DNA from: Amphiura filiformis
Lineage: Eukaryota > Echinodermata > Ophiuroidea > Amphilepidida > Amphiuridae
DNA length: 64,000 nt
Direction: 5' to 3'
Assembly: GCF_039555335.1 (NCBI RefSeq)
Contig: NC_092639.1
Location: 34,318,353 to 34,382,352 of the forward strand
The stretch's first letter is position 1, and every line of letters starts with the position of its first letter. The notes below the pieces were generated by a model. The model did not search any database and was not told the DNA's origin. It saw nothing but the letters and a program-made list of their open reading frames with translations. Shown here piece by piece: positions 46,077 through 56,924 of the stretch. Position numbers and translations under genes: made by a program.

Positions 46077-47006
46077 ATGGCCGAAGAAGCATCTAGACCA
46101 AACCCACCACTCCGTATTATGACCTGGGGTCCGGCTAAATCTTTATCCACTGTTTTTGAAAAGTGTTTGAGTTTCGTTGACGGAGTCCAAATCATCAATG
46201 AGCCGTACCAATGTGCAGCCACTCTAGGACCTGAAGGAATAATGGGAGGAGCTGGAACTCAACAAGGTGGAGGTGATGAAATGGAGAAAGTATTAGAAGA
46301 TCTTTCACACCAGATTGAACAACATGACAGCGGTGATGTTGGCTGGGATGATAAATATTGCACGTACGAGTGGGCTCAAAAGACTCTCGAAAGTGATTTT
46401 CCTGGAAAGAAGCTGGTATTTTGCAAAGATCTCATCAGTGGCATTTACGGAAAACACGATTATTTGCCGAAAGGGTATCTACACACCTTTATCATCCGTA
46501 ATCCGCTAAGGGTTGGCTTGTCCCTCCATACTGGAGTGGTGGCAACCTTTCTGCAACCTGGTATGACCCCTGATCAGGTAGATATTACAGCAGTCCCAAT
46601 TTTGAATATGTGTCCTGGGTACGGTTTTGGAGAGATGGTGGAGTTGATAGAGCACCTCAAAAAAAGCGGTCAAATGAAAGGAGAACCAATAATCATAGAT
46701 GCTGATGATCTGCAGAATCATCCAGAATCGATTATTAGCCAATACTGTGTGAAAACCGGTATACCTTACAGTAAAAGTCTCCTGTCATGGGAAGCTGGTG
46801 ATGGGATCGTGAATAGGAGTTGGATCATCTCAAAAGGATTTCTTCAAGCAAATCGACTGATGCATTACTTCGATGCGGCGTTTGCTAGCACTGAATTTAA
46901 ACCTGCTAAAGAGCTCCCTTCTACATTGCCTCCTGATGTCATCAAGTACGGCAAACTCTGCGAACCTCACTATCGCAAGTTGTATGATATGCGAATCAAG
47001 CCATAA
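46077..47006 (+). CDS. Sulfotransferase-like P-loop protein (309 aa)
   Basis: Uninterrupted frame. I prefer the ATG at 46077 (AAGATGGCC, good context) over an ATG 23 codons upstream, because a splice acceptor (CTCCATCCAG) lies between them. Residues ~13-33 (RIMTWGPAKSLSTVFEKCL) stand where sulfotransferases bind the 5'-phosphosulfate, of the form W-x-x-P/A-[RK]-S-x-S-T. Residues ~139-152 (TFIIRNPLRVGLSLH) correspond to the 3'-phosphate binding RxxxxxxxS region. This fits the group of animal and bacterial P-loop proteins often misnamed 'branched-chain aminotransferase-like', which belong to the sulfotransferase fold. Length is normal for it. PAPS use and substrate are inferred from the fold only. 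There is no signal peptide or membrane segment, so probably cytosolic. No AATAAA lies in the first 100 bases after the stop. Confidence 0.8.
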   Translation: MAEEASRPNPPLRIMTWGPAKSLSTVFEKCLSFVDGVQIINEPYQCAATLGPEGIMGGAGTQQGGGDEMEKVLEDLSHQIEQHDSGDVGWDDKYCTYEWAQKTLESDFPGKKLVFCKDLISGIYGKHDYLPKGYLHTFIIRNPLRVGLSLHTGVVATFLQPGMTPDQVDITAVPILNMCPGYGFGEMVELIEHLKKSGQMKGEPIIIDADDLQNHPESIISQYCVKTGIPYSKSLLSWEAGDGIVNRSWIISKGFLQANRLMHYFDAAFASTEFKPAKELPSTLPPDVIKYGKLCEPHYRKLYDMRIKP

Positions 47007-47300
47007 ACATCTTTAAACAATTCTATAAAGATTTTGTTTTAAATAAGTGTTTAGTTAGTTTGGACAGACCTACATGTATAAAATCCTGTAAAAGAGAACA
47101 TTCGTAACTCTGTATTTCATCTATTTTTTATTCGCCCAAGTGGATTTAACCAAGCTCGATACATCAACGATGATAAGATATAGTTAGACTAAAGATTCAA
47201 GACTTCTCAACTAAGTTCTCTTCGTAAATTTTTCAATTATACTAATTGTATTAAAGCCTTAAAGGGCTATACAATTAAGTACTACTTTGTACTGTTTTGA

Positions 47301-47680
47301 GGGGAGCGTGGCCGAGTGGTTAAGGCGTTGGACTGTGAATCCAAGGGTCGAGGGTTCGAAATCTGAGTAGGTCCACTTGAGCTCGGCTCGCTCTTTGTGT
47401 CCTTGAGCAAGGCACTTCACTCTACTTGCTTAGTGCTTCGGAGGGCACTTTTAGCCGTCGGTCCCGTGTACATGTGTTTCTGACATTAATGCAGCGTGCA
47501 CGTTAAAGAACGTCACATGCTATTCGAAAAGAGCAGTGGATCATCCCGGTACTGTTGACTGTACTTCAAAAATACACTCATCTACTCTAGGTTCCAGAGT
47601 AAAAATAAGTACAGCTTGTCTGTACGCAGTGCGATAATACTCATGAGTTAGGTACTAATAAGGAAGAAGAAGAAGAAAAA
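47301..47680 (+). mobile_element. tRNA-derived SINE, family 2, complete
   Basis: The head reads GAGCGTGGCCGAGTGGTTAA ... GGTTCGAAAT with a 5-bp anticodon stem around CTGTGAA (GTG, His-like). The acceptor end is not complementary, so it is not a tRNA gene. The body has TGTCCTTGAGCAAGGCACTT, GTGCACGTTAAAGAA and CTATTCGAAAAGAG. The tail is (GAA)n at 47662-47680. A second copy, inverted, is at 63880-64000. Confidence 0.7.
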
Positions 47681-47889
47681 TAGGTGGTATCAAAGTCGAA
47701 GAAGGTGTCACACGTCTACTTTTGTTCTATCATGACGACAAATACAATCTGAAATTTTCTTGAGTCCCTTATACAAAGCAGTTTTGTTTTGTTATTCTTG
47801 TTGTTGTTAGTAATACAAGCTGTATCAAAATGATTATTTTCAATCTTTATCTCGCAGGCTTATAAAGAAACAATGTTGCTCCAAAAACA

Positions 47890-48310
47890 ATAGCAAACAA
47901 GCTTAAACTATAAATTAGCCCCCGATAGAGGGCAGGGCCTGAAGAATGAGGGAAATTATGGGGTAAAGAGTTAAAAACAAAATGTAAAAGTAGGCCTATG
48001 AAATGGGTGACGAGCTGTCCGTAAATATAACAAAATGTTCGTTATCAGTTCGTCATACTTAAGGTTACTCTTGCTTTCTAGCCCTGCAGGGCCCTTGTAT
48101 TGGGGTCCCACTTGGAGTGTTTAGTCGTCGTGTAGGAGTCTCCGGCCTCGGGCCTGCCGGCCCTGCGGCCTTGATGTTTTTGGTTGATACTGAGCCCCAG
48201 CATCAACAAACAACAATGAGTAACCTTAAGGGTGACAGGCTGTCTCTAATTATTAAAAAAATCAACCTTAATGTTAAAACCCTGAGTAACCTTAATGAGT
48301 AACCTTGAGT
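47890..48310. repeat. Dispersed repeat related to 11600-11930
   Basis: AAATTAGCCCCCGATAGAGG (~47915) is the reverse complement of part of 11870-11900. GGAGTCTCCGGCCTCGGGCC (~48137) matches 11608-11627. Short AGTAACCTT repeats lie at 48220-48315. Confidence 0.5.
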
Positions 48311-48954
48311 AACCTTGAAATGTAACTTCTAAAAATACTAGTTTTATATTCTATAGTGTTATATTACCTAACATATTTCTTCACTACGTTGAAAATACGT
48401 TTTAAAGTGAATTATGACCAACAGAGGGCGCTATTACTGTACTAAAGTACGTGGTATTTTGACAACGGGATACACCGTGACCATACGTATGCTAGCATAC
48501 AGCATACTCTTCCAAGCATGGTCTTCACCGTGACAATAAACTACGTATTGTCACAGTGTTTTCCATGTACAATATGTGTGTATTGGGTCTTGAAATGACC
48601 ACAATTTGTTCTTGTTACACTTAATTATATAAAATCTGGTCATTTCAAGTCGATACACTGGAAGGTTTGGAAGAGGCATGTATTTCAAAAACATCAAACA
48701 CGGATAAAAAAAAAACCAATCATTTTGATAGTTAAAAGCTATAGTTGAAAGCTTATCATTGTTTCCGATTAATTTACTTGTACAAATGAAAACTCGTGAA
48801 CAGTAATATATTTTGTCAAACATTCACGTCTCGGATCGTTTTAAAATAGCAGGCTAGAATTTTCTAGTAAGAAAAATATTTGAACGTACTGGGGTCTCAA
48901 ACCGAATGTGCAAATTCTGTGCTCAAACAACACTAGTCACTAACCTCAATACAC

Positions 48955-49141
48955 GGATTTAGGGTTTCTCTACCGGAAGTCAATTTGTGCCGAAATTCCT
49001 TCACATAATGCAATAAGCATTTTGCATAACAATAGATTTAGTTCAGAGGTTAATCCATCTCCTTTGTTATGCAATACGCATATTGCATTGTGGGAAGGAA
49101 TTTCGGCACAAATTGACTTCCGGTAGAGAAACCCTAAATCC
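48955..49141. mobile_element. Hairpin MITE of 187 bases
   Basis: The ends GGATTTAGGGTTTCTCTACC and GGTAGAGAAACCCTAAATCC are perfect inverted repeats. They extend with few mismatches to about 65 bases (AATTTGTGCCGAAATTCCTTC each way). It lies just behind the transposase relic. Confidence 0.75.
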
Positions 49142-49144
49142 ACG

Positions 49145-49780
49145 TATATAACGGGTGGAAAAAACATACGCAGCCACAACAGCCTGGCACCTCCTCATGC
49201 TGCTCACCAGTCGACAGTCTGGCCACACGTTGCTGTGGGATGGCGTTCCATTCTTCAACCAGGATTCGTCGCAGGTCATTCAATGTGATTGCATTGCCTT
49301 CTCTGACACACAGCACGACGAAGCTGGTCCCACAAGTGTTCAATTGGGTTGAGGTCAGAAATGATGGCATGCCCTTCCATTCTCTCTACTCCAGTGACGC
49401 GGGGGGGGCATGAGGGCCAAATGCCCCCCCCGTCAGAACTCTTGTCCCCTGTTGCCCCCCTTAAAAACACAAAATTTTGCGGTAATTTTGCGCAAATTAG
49501 TTGATTTTGCCCCCCCCCTCCCGAAATCCACTATTCCCCCGGAAAAAATTCCTGGTGCCGCCACTGCTCTACTCCCATATTCTGTAGGTAGTCGTAGAGT
49601 CTTCTGTGGGGGGCGAGCGTTGTCATCTTGGAGGATTGCATTAGGTCCCAGATTGCAAAGAAAAGGAATTGCAGCTTGCTGCACAGAATAATTGTCAATT
49701 TGGCACATTCTTTGTACTCAGCCGTGAAAAGGGTGATTATTTCAAAGGTGGTGTCATTGTAAAAGGGCATAACTTAGCTG
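49145..49780 (-). mobile_element. Tc1-like transposase relic, split by a hAT MITE
   Basis: The minus strand encodes, in shifting frames, AILQDDNARPPQ (second catalytic-Asp region of Tc1 elements). After an interruption comes GVERMEGHAIISDLNPIEHL, WDQL (third catalytic region, where SPDLNPIEHLW is usual) and LRRILVEEWNAIPQQRV, then RCQAVVAAY. The N-terminal DNA-binding part and the first aspartate are not seen, and frameshifts are present, so it is dead. Confidence 0.75.
49392..49566. mobile_element. hAT-type MITE inserted in the Tc1 relic
   Basis: The ends CAGTGACGCG and GGTGCCGCCACTG carry an exact 8-bp duplication CTCTACTC (49384-49391, 49567-49574). Removing it rejoins the Tc1 frame around the Val-Glu-Arg-Met residues. 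Interior is C/G-rich. Confidence 0.85.
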
Positions 49781-50404
49781 TCCATTGATATGCAACACGA
49801 TATAAACATGTCACATATAATCTGAGATATCGATGCTTGTAACTTTCCAAACTTTTGTTGAGGAGTTTATCAAATAGCACCCAACTTACGTACGGGAATT
49901 AATTACGTGACGCAGACTTCATTATTAGTTCGACGTTCCGATGCAGAATAACAGTTTCACCTTTTACACGCACATCACTTCATTTGGCAAGCTACTTCTC
50001 AAAAACATCCCCTGACACAGGCGGCGGATGACATGATCGAGCCGGCAACTTGTGAAACCGCCCGGCCGTATGGCATTTTCCAATATAGTAGTCGGTTAGT
50101 TTTGTGGGGTTCATTATCGAACCCCAACGGTTTCAGCTTGTATTTATATTATTTATCAACATAGGCCTATTTGTTTGTGATATTTCAAGCGTTTTAAAAT
50201 TTCAAAATAATCCCATTCAATTACACGGTTAACGATGAAAATTTACTGAATTTAGAGAATACAATGCGGCCACCACCTGCCCTGACACATCACGCCTTAC
50301 TCTTTTAGTAAGGCGTAGTATAATACTATGTGGTTGACCTAAAGTTCAGTAGTAACGTCAATGCGTTTTCGCGATTATACCGCAAGCGTGTCGAGCAGTC
50401 GCCC

Positions 50405-50814
50405 TTGTATTTGATTTGATTTGGATTTGATTTGCTCGGGTTTTGACAACCCTGGATAATCCAAGAAAGCCTATATTAAAGCCTATTTTCCATTGGGGTT
50501 CATTTGAACACCGGGTTGGAAACAGTCAGGGGTAAACACCCTATTTTTTAAAACTGAATGCGAGGTACAACGTATGCCTCTCTGTACCGACGGCTTAACG
50601 TCCCCTCCGAAGGATGGAGTACTTTCATGATTCATCTACCCAATTCTAAATGAACCACGGGGAGAGCGGAAATCTGAATTTAATATTACAAAGATTGCCA
50701 ATTAATTTCAGACATTTTCCCCAACATGCCCAAGTCAATATCCTGCAGCAAATCTCCAGCGCCGGTAATTGAACCCAGGACCGCAAGTACCCTAACCATT
50801 AGGTCACGCTCTCC
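50405..50814 (-). mobile_element. tRNA-derived SINE, family 3, complete
   Basis: On the minus strand the head is GGAGAGCGTGACCTAATGGT ... CTGGGTTCAATTACC. The body contains CCGTGGTTCATTTAGAATTG, TCCTTCGGAGGGGACGTTAA and GGGTGTTTACCCCTGACTG. The tail is a run of CAAAT units (50412-50440). A 5'-truncated copy is at 61880-62140. Confidence 0.75.
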
Positions 50815-50929
50815 TTGTACTAGTGAGGCGTACGTGTACGCTCCACTCGATTAACTTTCGATATTTTTCGATAAGGTAACCAAAATGTGTGCAGCATTTT
50901 AAAGAATATGGGACTTTCCTGCATGAATA

Positions 50930-51115
50930 TGTTTTAAAAAGTAATTGGAAAATATGTTGGATAAACATTTTTGAAAAATATTTTGTTAACAGTTAAATAA
51001 CATTATGTTATCATAATGTTTTGCATCACGTTTTCAAAACTGTTTACTGAATGTGAAACGTGTTGATACCCTTTGTATTACCCGACATTTAAACGTTTTC
51101 TGTAAAACATTTTCG
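50930..51115. mobile_element. Fragment of the CCCAGCAAACAC-type MITE
   Basis: It carries AACATTATGTTA, CCCGACATTTAAACGTTTTC and related words of 16264-16955, without either terminus. Confidence 0.5.
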
Positions 51116-51235
51116 GCGGAGTGCACCAAATCTTAATACTTCTTTAGTAGCTACTCCGCAACTGCCGAGTATCTTTTTATACTGAACTAATTTTTTTGGG
51201 ATTTGCTCTGAAGCGTTAACTGGCGAGTATCTTCA

Positions 51236-51560
51236 TTAAGGGATTGGGTAACAACGTTTGCACAGTATTTTTTGTGGGACATGGGAGCACATCAGACATA
51301 TGGAATTGCATTTTGAATACGGGGAATGTCCTTCTGATTTCAAATAATTTTGACTTTTTGAAATTGGCGATATAATATACTTTTTTATAGCATATTATTA
51401 ACAATTGATTTTTTTTTCATATTTAACAGCCCTCGAAGTAAAATAACAATGCTTAAAATATATGTAGCCGGGAGGAAAAGCCGACGATCATTTGAAATTT
51501 TTGACCTTTCTTATTGAAGATACACATTAAAAAAAATACATTTTAAATACGAAAAGTATC
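51236..51560. repeat. Partial TTAA MITE-family copy
   Basis: It starts TTAAGGGATTGGGTAACAACG, then ACAGTATTTTTTGTGGGACATG, GAATTGCATTTTGAATACG and GGCGATATAATA, in the order seen in 62490-63200. The second terminus is missing. Confidence 0.55.
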
Positions 51561-51609
51561 CCAGCTACAAATACGTTTAGTAAATATCATTAAGAAAGAA
51601 TGAACAGTT

Positions 51610-51765
51610 TACCAACCCAAAGTGTTACAATTAAACAAGACAACAAATAAATACAAATCCCGACCGGCACACAACCCAACTTGAAAAAAAAGCAAGGGGA
51701 TGTGCCGGCATGGGAATCGAACCCACGACCTTCCGATCTCTAGACGGACACCTTAAGGAGATTTG
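51610..51765 (-). mobile_element. tRNA-derived SINE fragment, family 4
   Basis: The minus strand reads CCTTAAGGTGTCCGTCTAGA, then GTCGTGGGTTCGATTCCCAT (B box) and GCCGGCACATCC, followed by a T-rich body. The tRNA head lacks a full acceptor stem. Confidence 0.5.
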
Positions 51766-51779
51766 GTAACAAATGTCCA

Positions 51780-53440
51780 CTCTTAGACATCTGAGATCCA
51801 TTCTTCGATTTGGGGGCACTTTAAATTCACGGGGTGCTTTGCCCCCTGCCCTTCAACCACTTGTTCAGTGCTTGCGAAAATGTTGGATCGCCATGCATGG
51901 CAAACAATACTATAGCAACCCGCCTGGCGAGCTTATTATTAAACATGATCCGTGCACAAAGCGTTTCCTTTAACTCCACTTTTTCTCACGCTACTTCCAT
52001 TGACCGTAATCTTTAAATTTATTAATGAATTAATTTTCTTTTCTTCACTATGACTTTTCATAATAACCCAGGCAGTTTCCATATGTTATAGGAACATATT
52101 GACCGCCACTCGTATACTCTTAGTAATAGATTAATAGTCTCTAATTGGTATCAACAAAATCCAAAAACAAAAACAAGTTTTATTGCAAAAAAAGACATCT
52201 GCATCACGTCTGAACTCATTGAATTACGGGCACACTTCACCAATACAGCGTCCCATTGAAACACATGTGAAAACGTGCCTTTTCTTTGCACGATTTTAGA
52301 CCCTTTGGGCAACAAATTAAATATAAAACTACCAATAATCGATTGCAAATCGATGAAAAATTTATGTATGTTTCAATGTACATGTAGTCTTCCCATTAAA
52401 TGTCGAGATATGATCGTTTAAATCACCATCACCATTTTTTCTCAACCCTGAAAACCCATTTCTGATCATTTTCAACAAATTTTGGGCGATCCAAGTTCAT
52501 GTAGGTCTCCAAACATTTATTTAAGCAATAACGTGCTTCTCTTTTTGCTTACAAGTCCACAAAAAGGCCCAAAATACCTCTAAAAATATTTTGTTTTTGC
52601 CGGAGCTCATCCACATTACATCGCGCGCGGAGTGATTTGAAGATGTTCGGCCTTACACTGGCTTCCAAAGGGGCCAAATTTGGGAGAATAATAAAACAAA
52701 TAATTATTTTCTATCAAAAAATAAAATTTCAACAATCACATGCGCCCATCTCCCAAAAGGTCACACCAAAACATACCAAAAGTCCACGAAAATCACAATG
52801 CTTAATTTGCATAAATCCCAACTGGCCGCTAATGCAGGGGTGAAAATGGCAGAGTTGGTCAAATCATGTTTAAAAAAACCATACCAATATACTAAGTATT
52901 CCTCTAGTCAGAAGGATTTAGAAAAAGTATAGTTTTCACCTGTCTCCGATGTAAAAATTTTGCTTTATATTTCAACACCGAATTCGATCGTTTCAAACGC
53001 CTAATTAAGTGACTGACTCGGAGTGGGTCGTTTCAAACGCCTAATTAAGTGACTGAGTGGGTCTTCTTTAATAGGCATCGCCTGGTACGGACCGTTCAGC
53101 ACGAGCCCCTTGGCAAGCTTATTACTAAGCATGATTACTGTAACTGTAACAATACGATATGGATGTGTCAGTGCACATGTCACAAAACGTTTCTTTTAAC
53201 TCCACTTTTCTCACGGTACTTTCATGTCATCAACTAATTTAAATTAATTGGAAACAATTAAAACAACGGATATGGTTCCTAGTCAAGTAGGCTATAATTC
53301 TAAACAGCTAAAGCAAAATTGAACTGACACAAAACCGACGAGAAATCATTTATTGCAAATCAAATAATAAGCTGCATGTGTAATATCGGGGCATAATCGT
53401 CTGCCAAAATTTGCTTCCCCTTTCGGCCTGGCAAGAAGCC
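51780..53440. other. Intergenic, one short tandem duplication
   Basis: A 45-base unit CGTTTCAAACGCCTAATTAA-GTGACTGA... is duplicated at 52990-53065. Otherwise I see no gene, RNA or bounded element. Confidence 0.45.
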
Positions 53441-53449
53441 GTTCATACT

Positions 53450-54120
53450 GCAGTTCATTATTTTCCTTTCACAATAGACAGTGCTCTCGCCATTGACGCG
53501 TGACCTCTACAAACAGTGTATGTTAGAGGTATAGGTCATTGCCTAGTTAACGTCACTGTGTGAAAAATAACCGGCCAATATTATCTGTACTCTCTGAAAT
53601 TCTACAAAATATAGTTTTGTAACATGTCCTTTTAGCTAATTTAGATATTTGGAAATATTCGCACTTTGGTGTTTTAGTAAGGAAGGGCACGTCATGCCTG
53701 CAAAATTCCCTAAATCGAATGCAACTTTTAGTGACTATCACTCACTTGTAGACCGCTCTCTTCCAAAGGGCATTAAAGCTAAACCACTTGACGGATATTT
53801 TTGTACTTGACGTCAATCAAGAATAATGTATACAGTACATGTAGGCTAAAAACTGAGTAGGTGGGACATCTGCAAATATCCGTACTTCCCTGATATGTAA
53901 ATGACAGATAACAGCAAAAACAGCTCCCATATCTGTCAATAACTTTGGTCAGTGCAGCGAGCCAGGGGATTTCAAGTCGGTGATTATTTATTGGCAAGTG
54001 CCATATATGGGCATAAGTGTAGTCCACCGTTCAATGTGGAGGATAGACTAGACTTTATCGATTGATTTTGCTGGAGTAGTTTCCTGTTAACCAGGTTTAA
54101 GTACTGCAAAGGTCGAAGCA
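53450..54120. mobile_element. Second copy of the 635-base insertion element
   Basis: It follows 29334-29968 from CATACTGCAGT to GCAAAGGTCGA with internal differences, including a ~100-base extra stretch near 53690-53790. No coding content is seen. Confidence 0.6.
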
Positions 54121-54124
54121 TGTT

Positions 54125-55720
54125 TGCTGTGCAGCATAAGTGCACTATTTCGAGCACATTCTTATACAGTGTTCAAAAGATATAACTCCCACCAAAAATT
54201 ACAAAACATTTCTATGTATAAATTGACATGTACATTTTGTTGATTTGAAAAATTGAAAAATCTGTGAATAGAGAGATCGTTTCCAAAACAATTTCGTTGG
54301 TGAAAAATAATCACATTTTCCAAAAATGATGCTTTCAAAACAAGTTGTACTTTTTTAACATCCCATACATGTAATATACAAAACGTTCTCGATATCAATG
54401 TTATGACTGATTTAAATTGTGTTTTTCGTTGAAGTCACCTTTCTGTCTCTGATCCTTCAGTCACCCACGCAACCATCATTCAGCGAAAACAATGATTTGT
54501 TGAAATCAATCTGGACATAAATGAGGTTTTCTTTGAAAAAATTTAATCAGCAGTTGTTTCAAAATGATTAAATCACTAGGGGAGCGAAATAAGTTCTCCC
54601 CGCATACATTTACCGAAGTGAACAAATTCTCGTAATTTAATTTTCTCAGATTGCTCTGCTTGCAAAAACATTTAGAAAAAGAATAGTTTGCCATATCTCA
54701 GGTGGTTTGTTACATGGCCAAAAAGATCAAAATCCATTGAGTCCTGTTTAACTTGACCTATTCTATGATGTTACCTAAAATCATCCAAAACAATGCAACT
54801 GTTTTCATTTTAATGCCAAAGGAACAATTTGAGCCCAATTGGAGCATTTTTCAATGTTGTGGACACCTGTTTTATAGGGGTAGGAGTTAAGTTTTTTTGG
54901 TTTTGTACAGTATAAAGATCTTGTTTTAAATCTGAGGGCCAGGGCTTATATATTTGATGGTTTACCGTGTCAAATTTCGTATCACATCCACTCTTTTTTC
55001 GTCACCTGCCTCTCAATCTTTCTTTTTTTCCATCCCCCTCCTAGAAGTTGGTTTTGGTATCCATGCATAGCTTTGTTTTTGATGGGTTTGTATTTTAAAG
55101 GCTTTTACCCCTGTGGAGGTAAATGATGACCTTTGACTTTTATGCTCATAACTCCAGAAGGGTATACAAACTGGTTCTACATGTATTTTGATAAAGTAAA
55201 ACGCGTTCCAACCGACAAGTTTGCGTAAAAGTTGGCAATCAGCTTATTTTTGTTAATTTGGATATGCTGAATTCGAATCTGTTGTCTGCCAAGCAGTATT
55301 TTGAGACCGTGATCCTCAAAAAGACCCCGTCAATTTTATTTCAATAACACTTTCAAACATGTCAAATTATGCATCCCAGAAATGGAGTGTTTGTGCGTGT
55401 AAGACCTACAATTGAGACGTTATGGGGCACAAAAGTTCTATCATCGATTTACTTGCTGTGTATGGGCCAATGCTCAAAGTTCCTCCAATTGTCGTAAAAA
55501 ATGAGGCAAATTGTTTGTCTAGCTTGAGAGGTTTCACAAAAAGAATAGTTTGCGATGTTTAGTTAGCATGTTACACAGCAAAGAGTCAAAAGATGTAGGA
55601 TTCCATAGGATTCAATGGAATTTGTATTTATTTATCATCTATCTTCTGAACTATACATCGCAGATGAAGTTGAGGAACAGTTTCCGTCCGATTTATTCGA
55701 AAATCGTTTTAACTGTTAAG
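54125..55720. other. Intergenic, nothing assigned
   Basis: AT-rich. AAAAAGAATAGTTTGC occurs at ~54676 and ~55537 with some shared following words, hinting at an old duplication. No open frame with protein features. Confidence 0.4.
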
Positions 55721-55735
55721 ATTGTTTGACGCACA

Positions 55736-56007
55736 CTACAATCCAGGAAAAAAAAAGGTTAGCACACTTTGTCTGTCTTTTTGGTATATCTCTTCCCCCG
55801 CTCCCCCAATTCAATGTTGGACCAAGCCATGTTGTCAACAGGTCCCTTCAACATTGAAAGATGGGGAGTGGGGAAGGGTGAGATATAGGGGAAGTCTGTA
55901 CTTCACATATATTGCATGCATGTTTCACTTGCCTCTCCAATTATGATAGAGCACGCATTTCCATTGTTTAGTGCAAGTGTGCCAACTATTTTTTTCCTGG
56001 ATTGTAG
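55736..56007. mobile_element. MITE with CTACAATCCAGG ends
   Basis: CTACAATCCAGGAAAAAAA and TTTTTTTCCTGGATTGTAG are inverted repeats. Inside, a second smaller palindrome (TTCAATGTTGGACC / TTCAACATTGAA) is present. Probably a TA duplication. Confidence 0.55.
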
Positions 56008-56375
56008 GTTAACCCTATTAGTAAACCCAGAGCAGTAAACCTTTGTGCGCTCATGGTGCGCTCCATACAGCCTTATAACAGCTTTTAACATTGTTGTGCT
56101 CCAATCAGTAGATGTGCTCTCAGTCTTAGCTTTTGAGCTCCAATTGACCCCAAGTCTGTACCCCCCCTGCTTGACAGGGAGAGCTAGGGAGCCTGACAAC
56201 ATTAATTGTTTGTCTATTTTTCAGTACAAAATGTTGTGTCTATAACCCTAAGTAATAGAACCAAATCTCACTAAAGCTCACTATTAAAACCACTGTGCGT
56301 GCATACATTCCACGTGACTTGATGATGCAATCAGCCCAAGTCATTATATACCCAAGGAATCACTGCTTGTGGTAG

Positions 56376-56453
56376 CGTAACCTCCGTGGCTACAGGTCGG
56401 TAATCTTCTGCGTGGCACGCGAGGGGTCCGAGGTTCGAATCCCGGGGCTACCA
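56376..56453 (+). tRNA. tRNA-like sequence, perhaps a SINE head
   Basis: GGTAGCG at the start pairs with GGCTACC at the end, the B box GGTTCGAATCC is perfect, and an A-box-like TGGCTACAGGT is present. The T stem has two mismatches and no clean anticodon arm forms (CTTCTGCGTGGCACGCGAGG). It may be a degraded tRNA or SINE head rather than a working gene. Confidence 0.4.
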
Positions 56454-56924
56454 AGTGACTTCTTTCTTCACCTTCTCTCCTTTTTCGTTTCTTCTTTCCC
56501 TTCCGATAGCACAAAACACACGGGTAGAATTGGGGTTAAGAAATAGTATATTAAACTGATCAAACTAAGATAAAACAACATGTAAAAACATCGAGACACT
56601 CAAGTTTGGTTAACTGGCACGCGCAGTTGCGCACATCACATCATATGCTAGAAACTATTATAAAATCTTGTTTACCAAGACAATTGCATAAAGGCTGCAG
56701 TCAATACCGACTAATGAATCTGAATCATAAAAAACGAGCTTGTTGCACATGCGCATTGAGACACCTGTATTCTTTGAAAACATACAGGTGTCTATAAAAA
56801 AGGCAAGAAGAAACCTTAATTGTCATACCTACTTGAATTGATAGTAACAAGAAGACGTGCATATATCAATCTGCCTAGTAGCTCTATCTATTGTCAGCCT
56901 TAAAAGTATATTACGGCCAACAAA

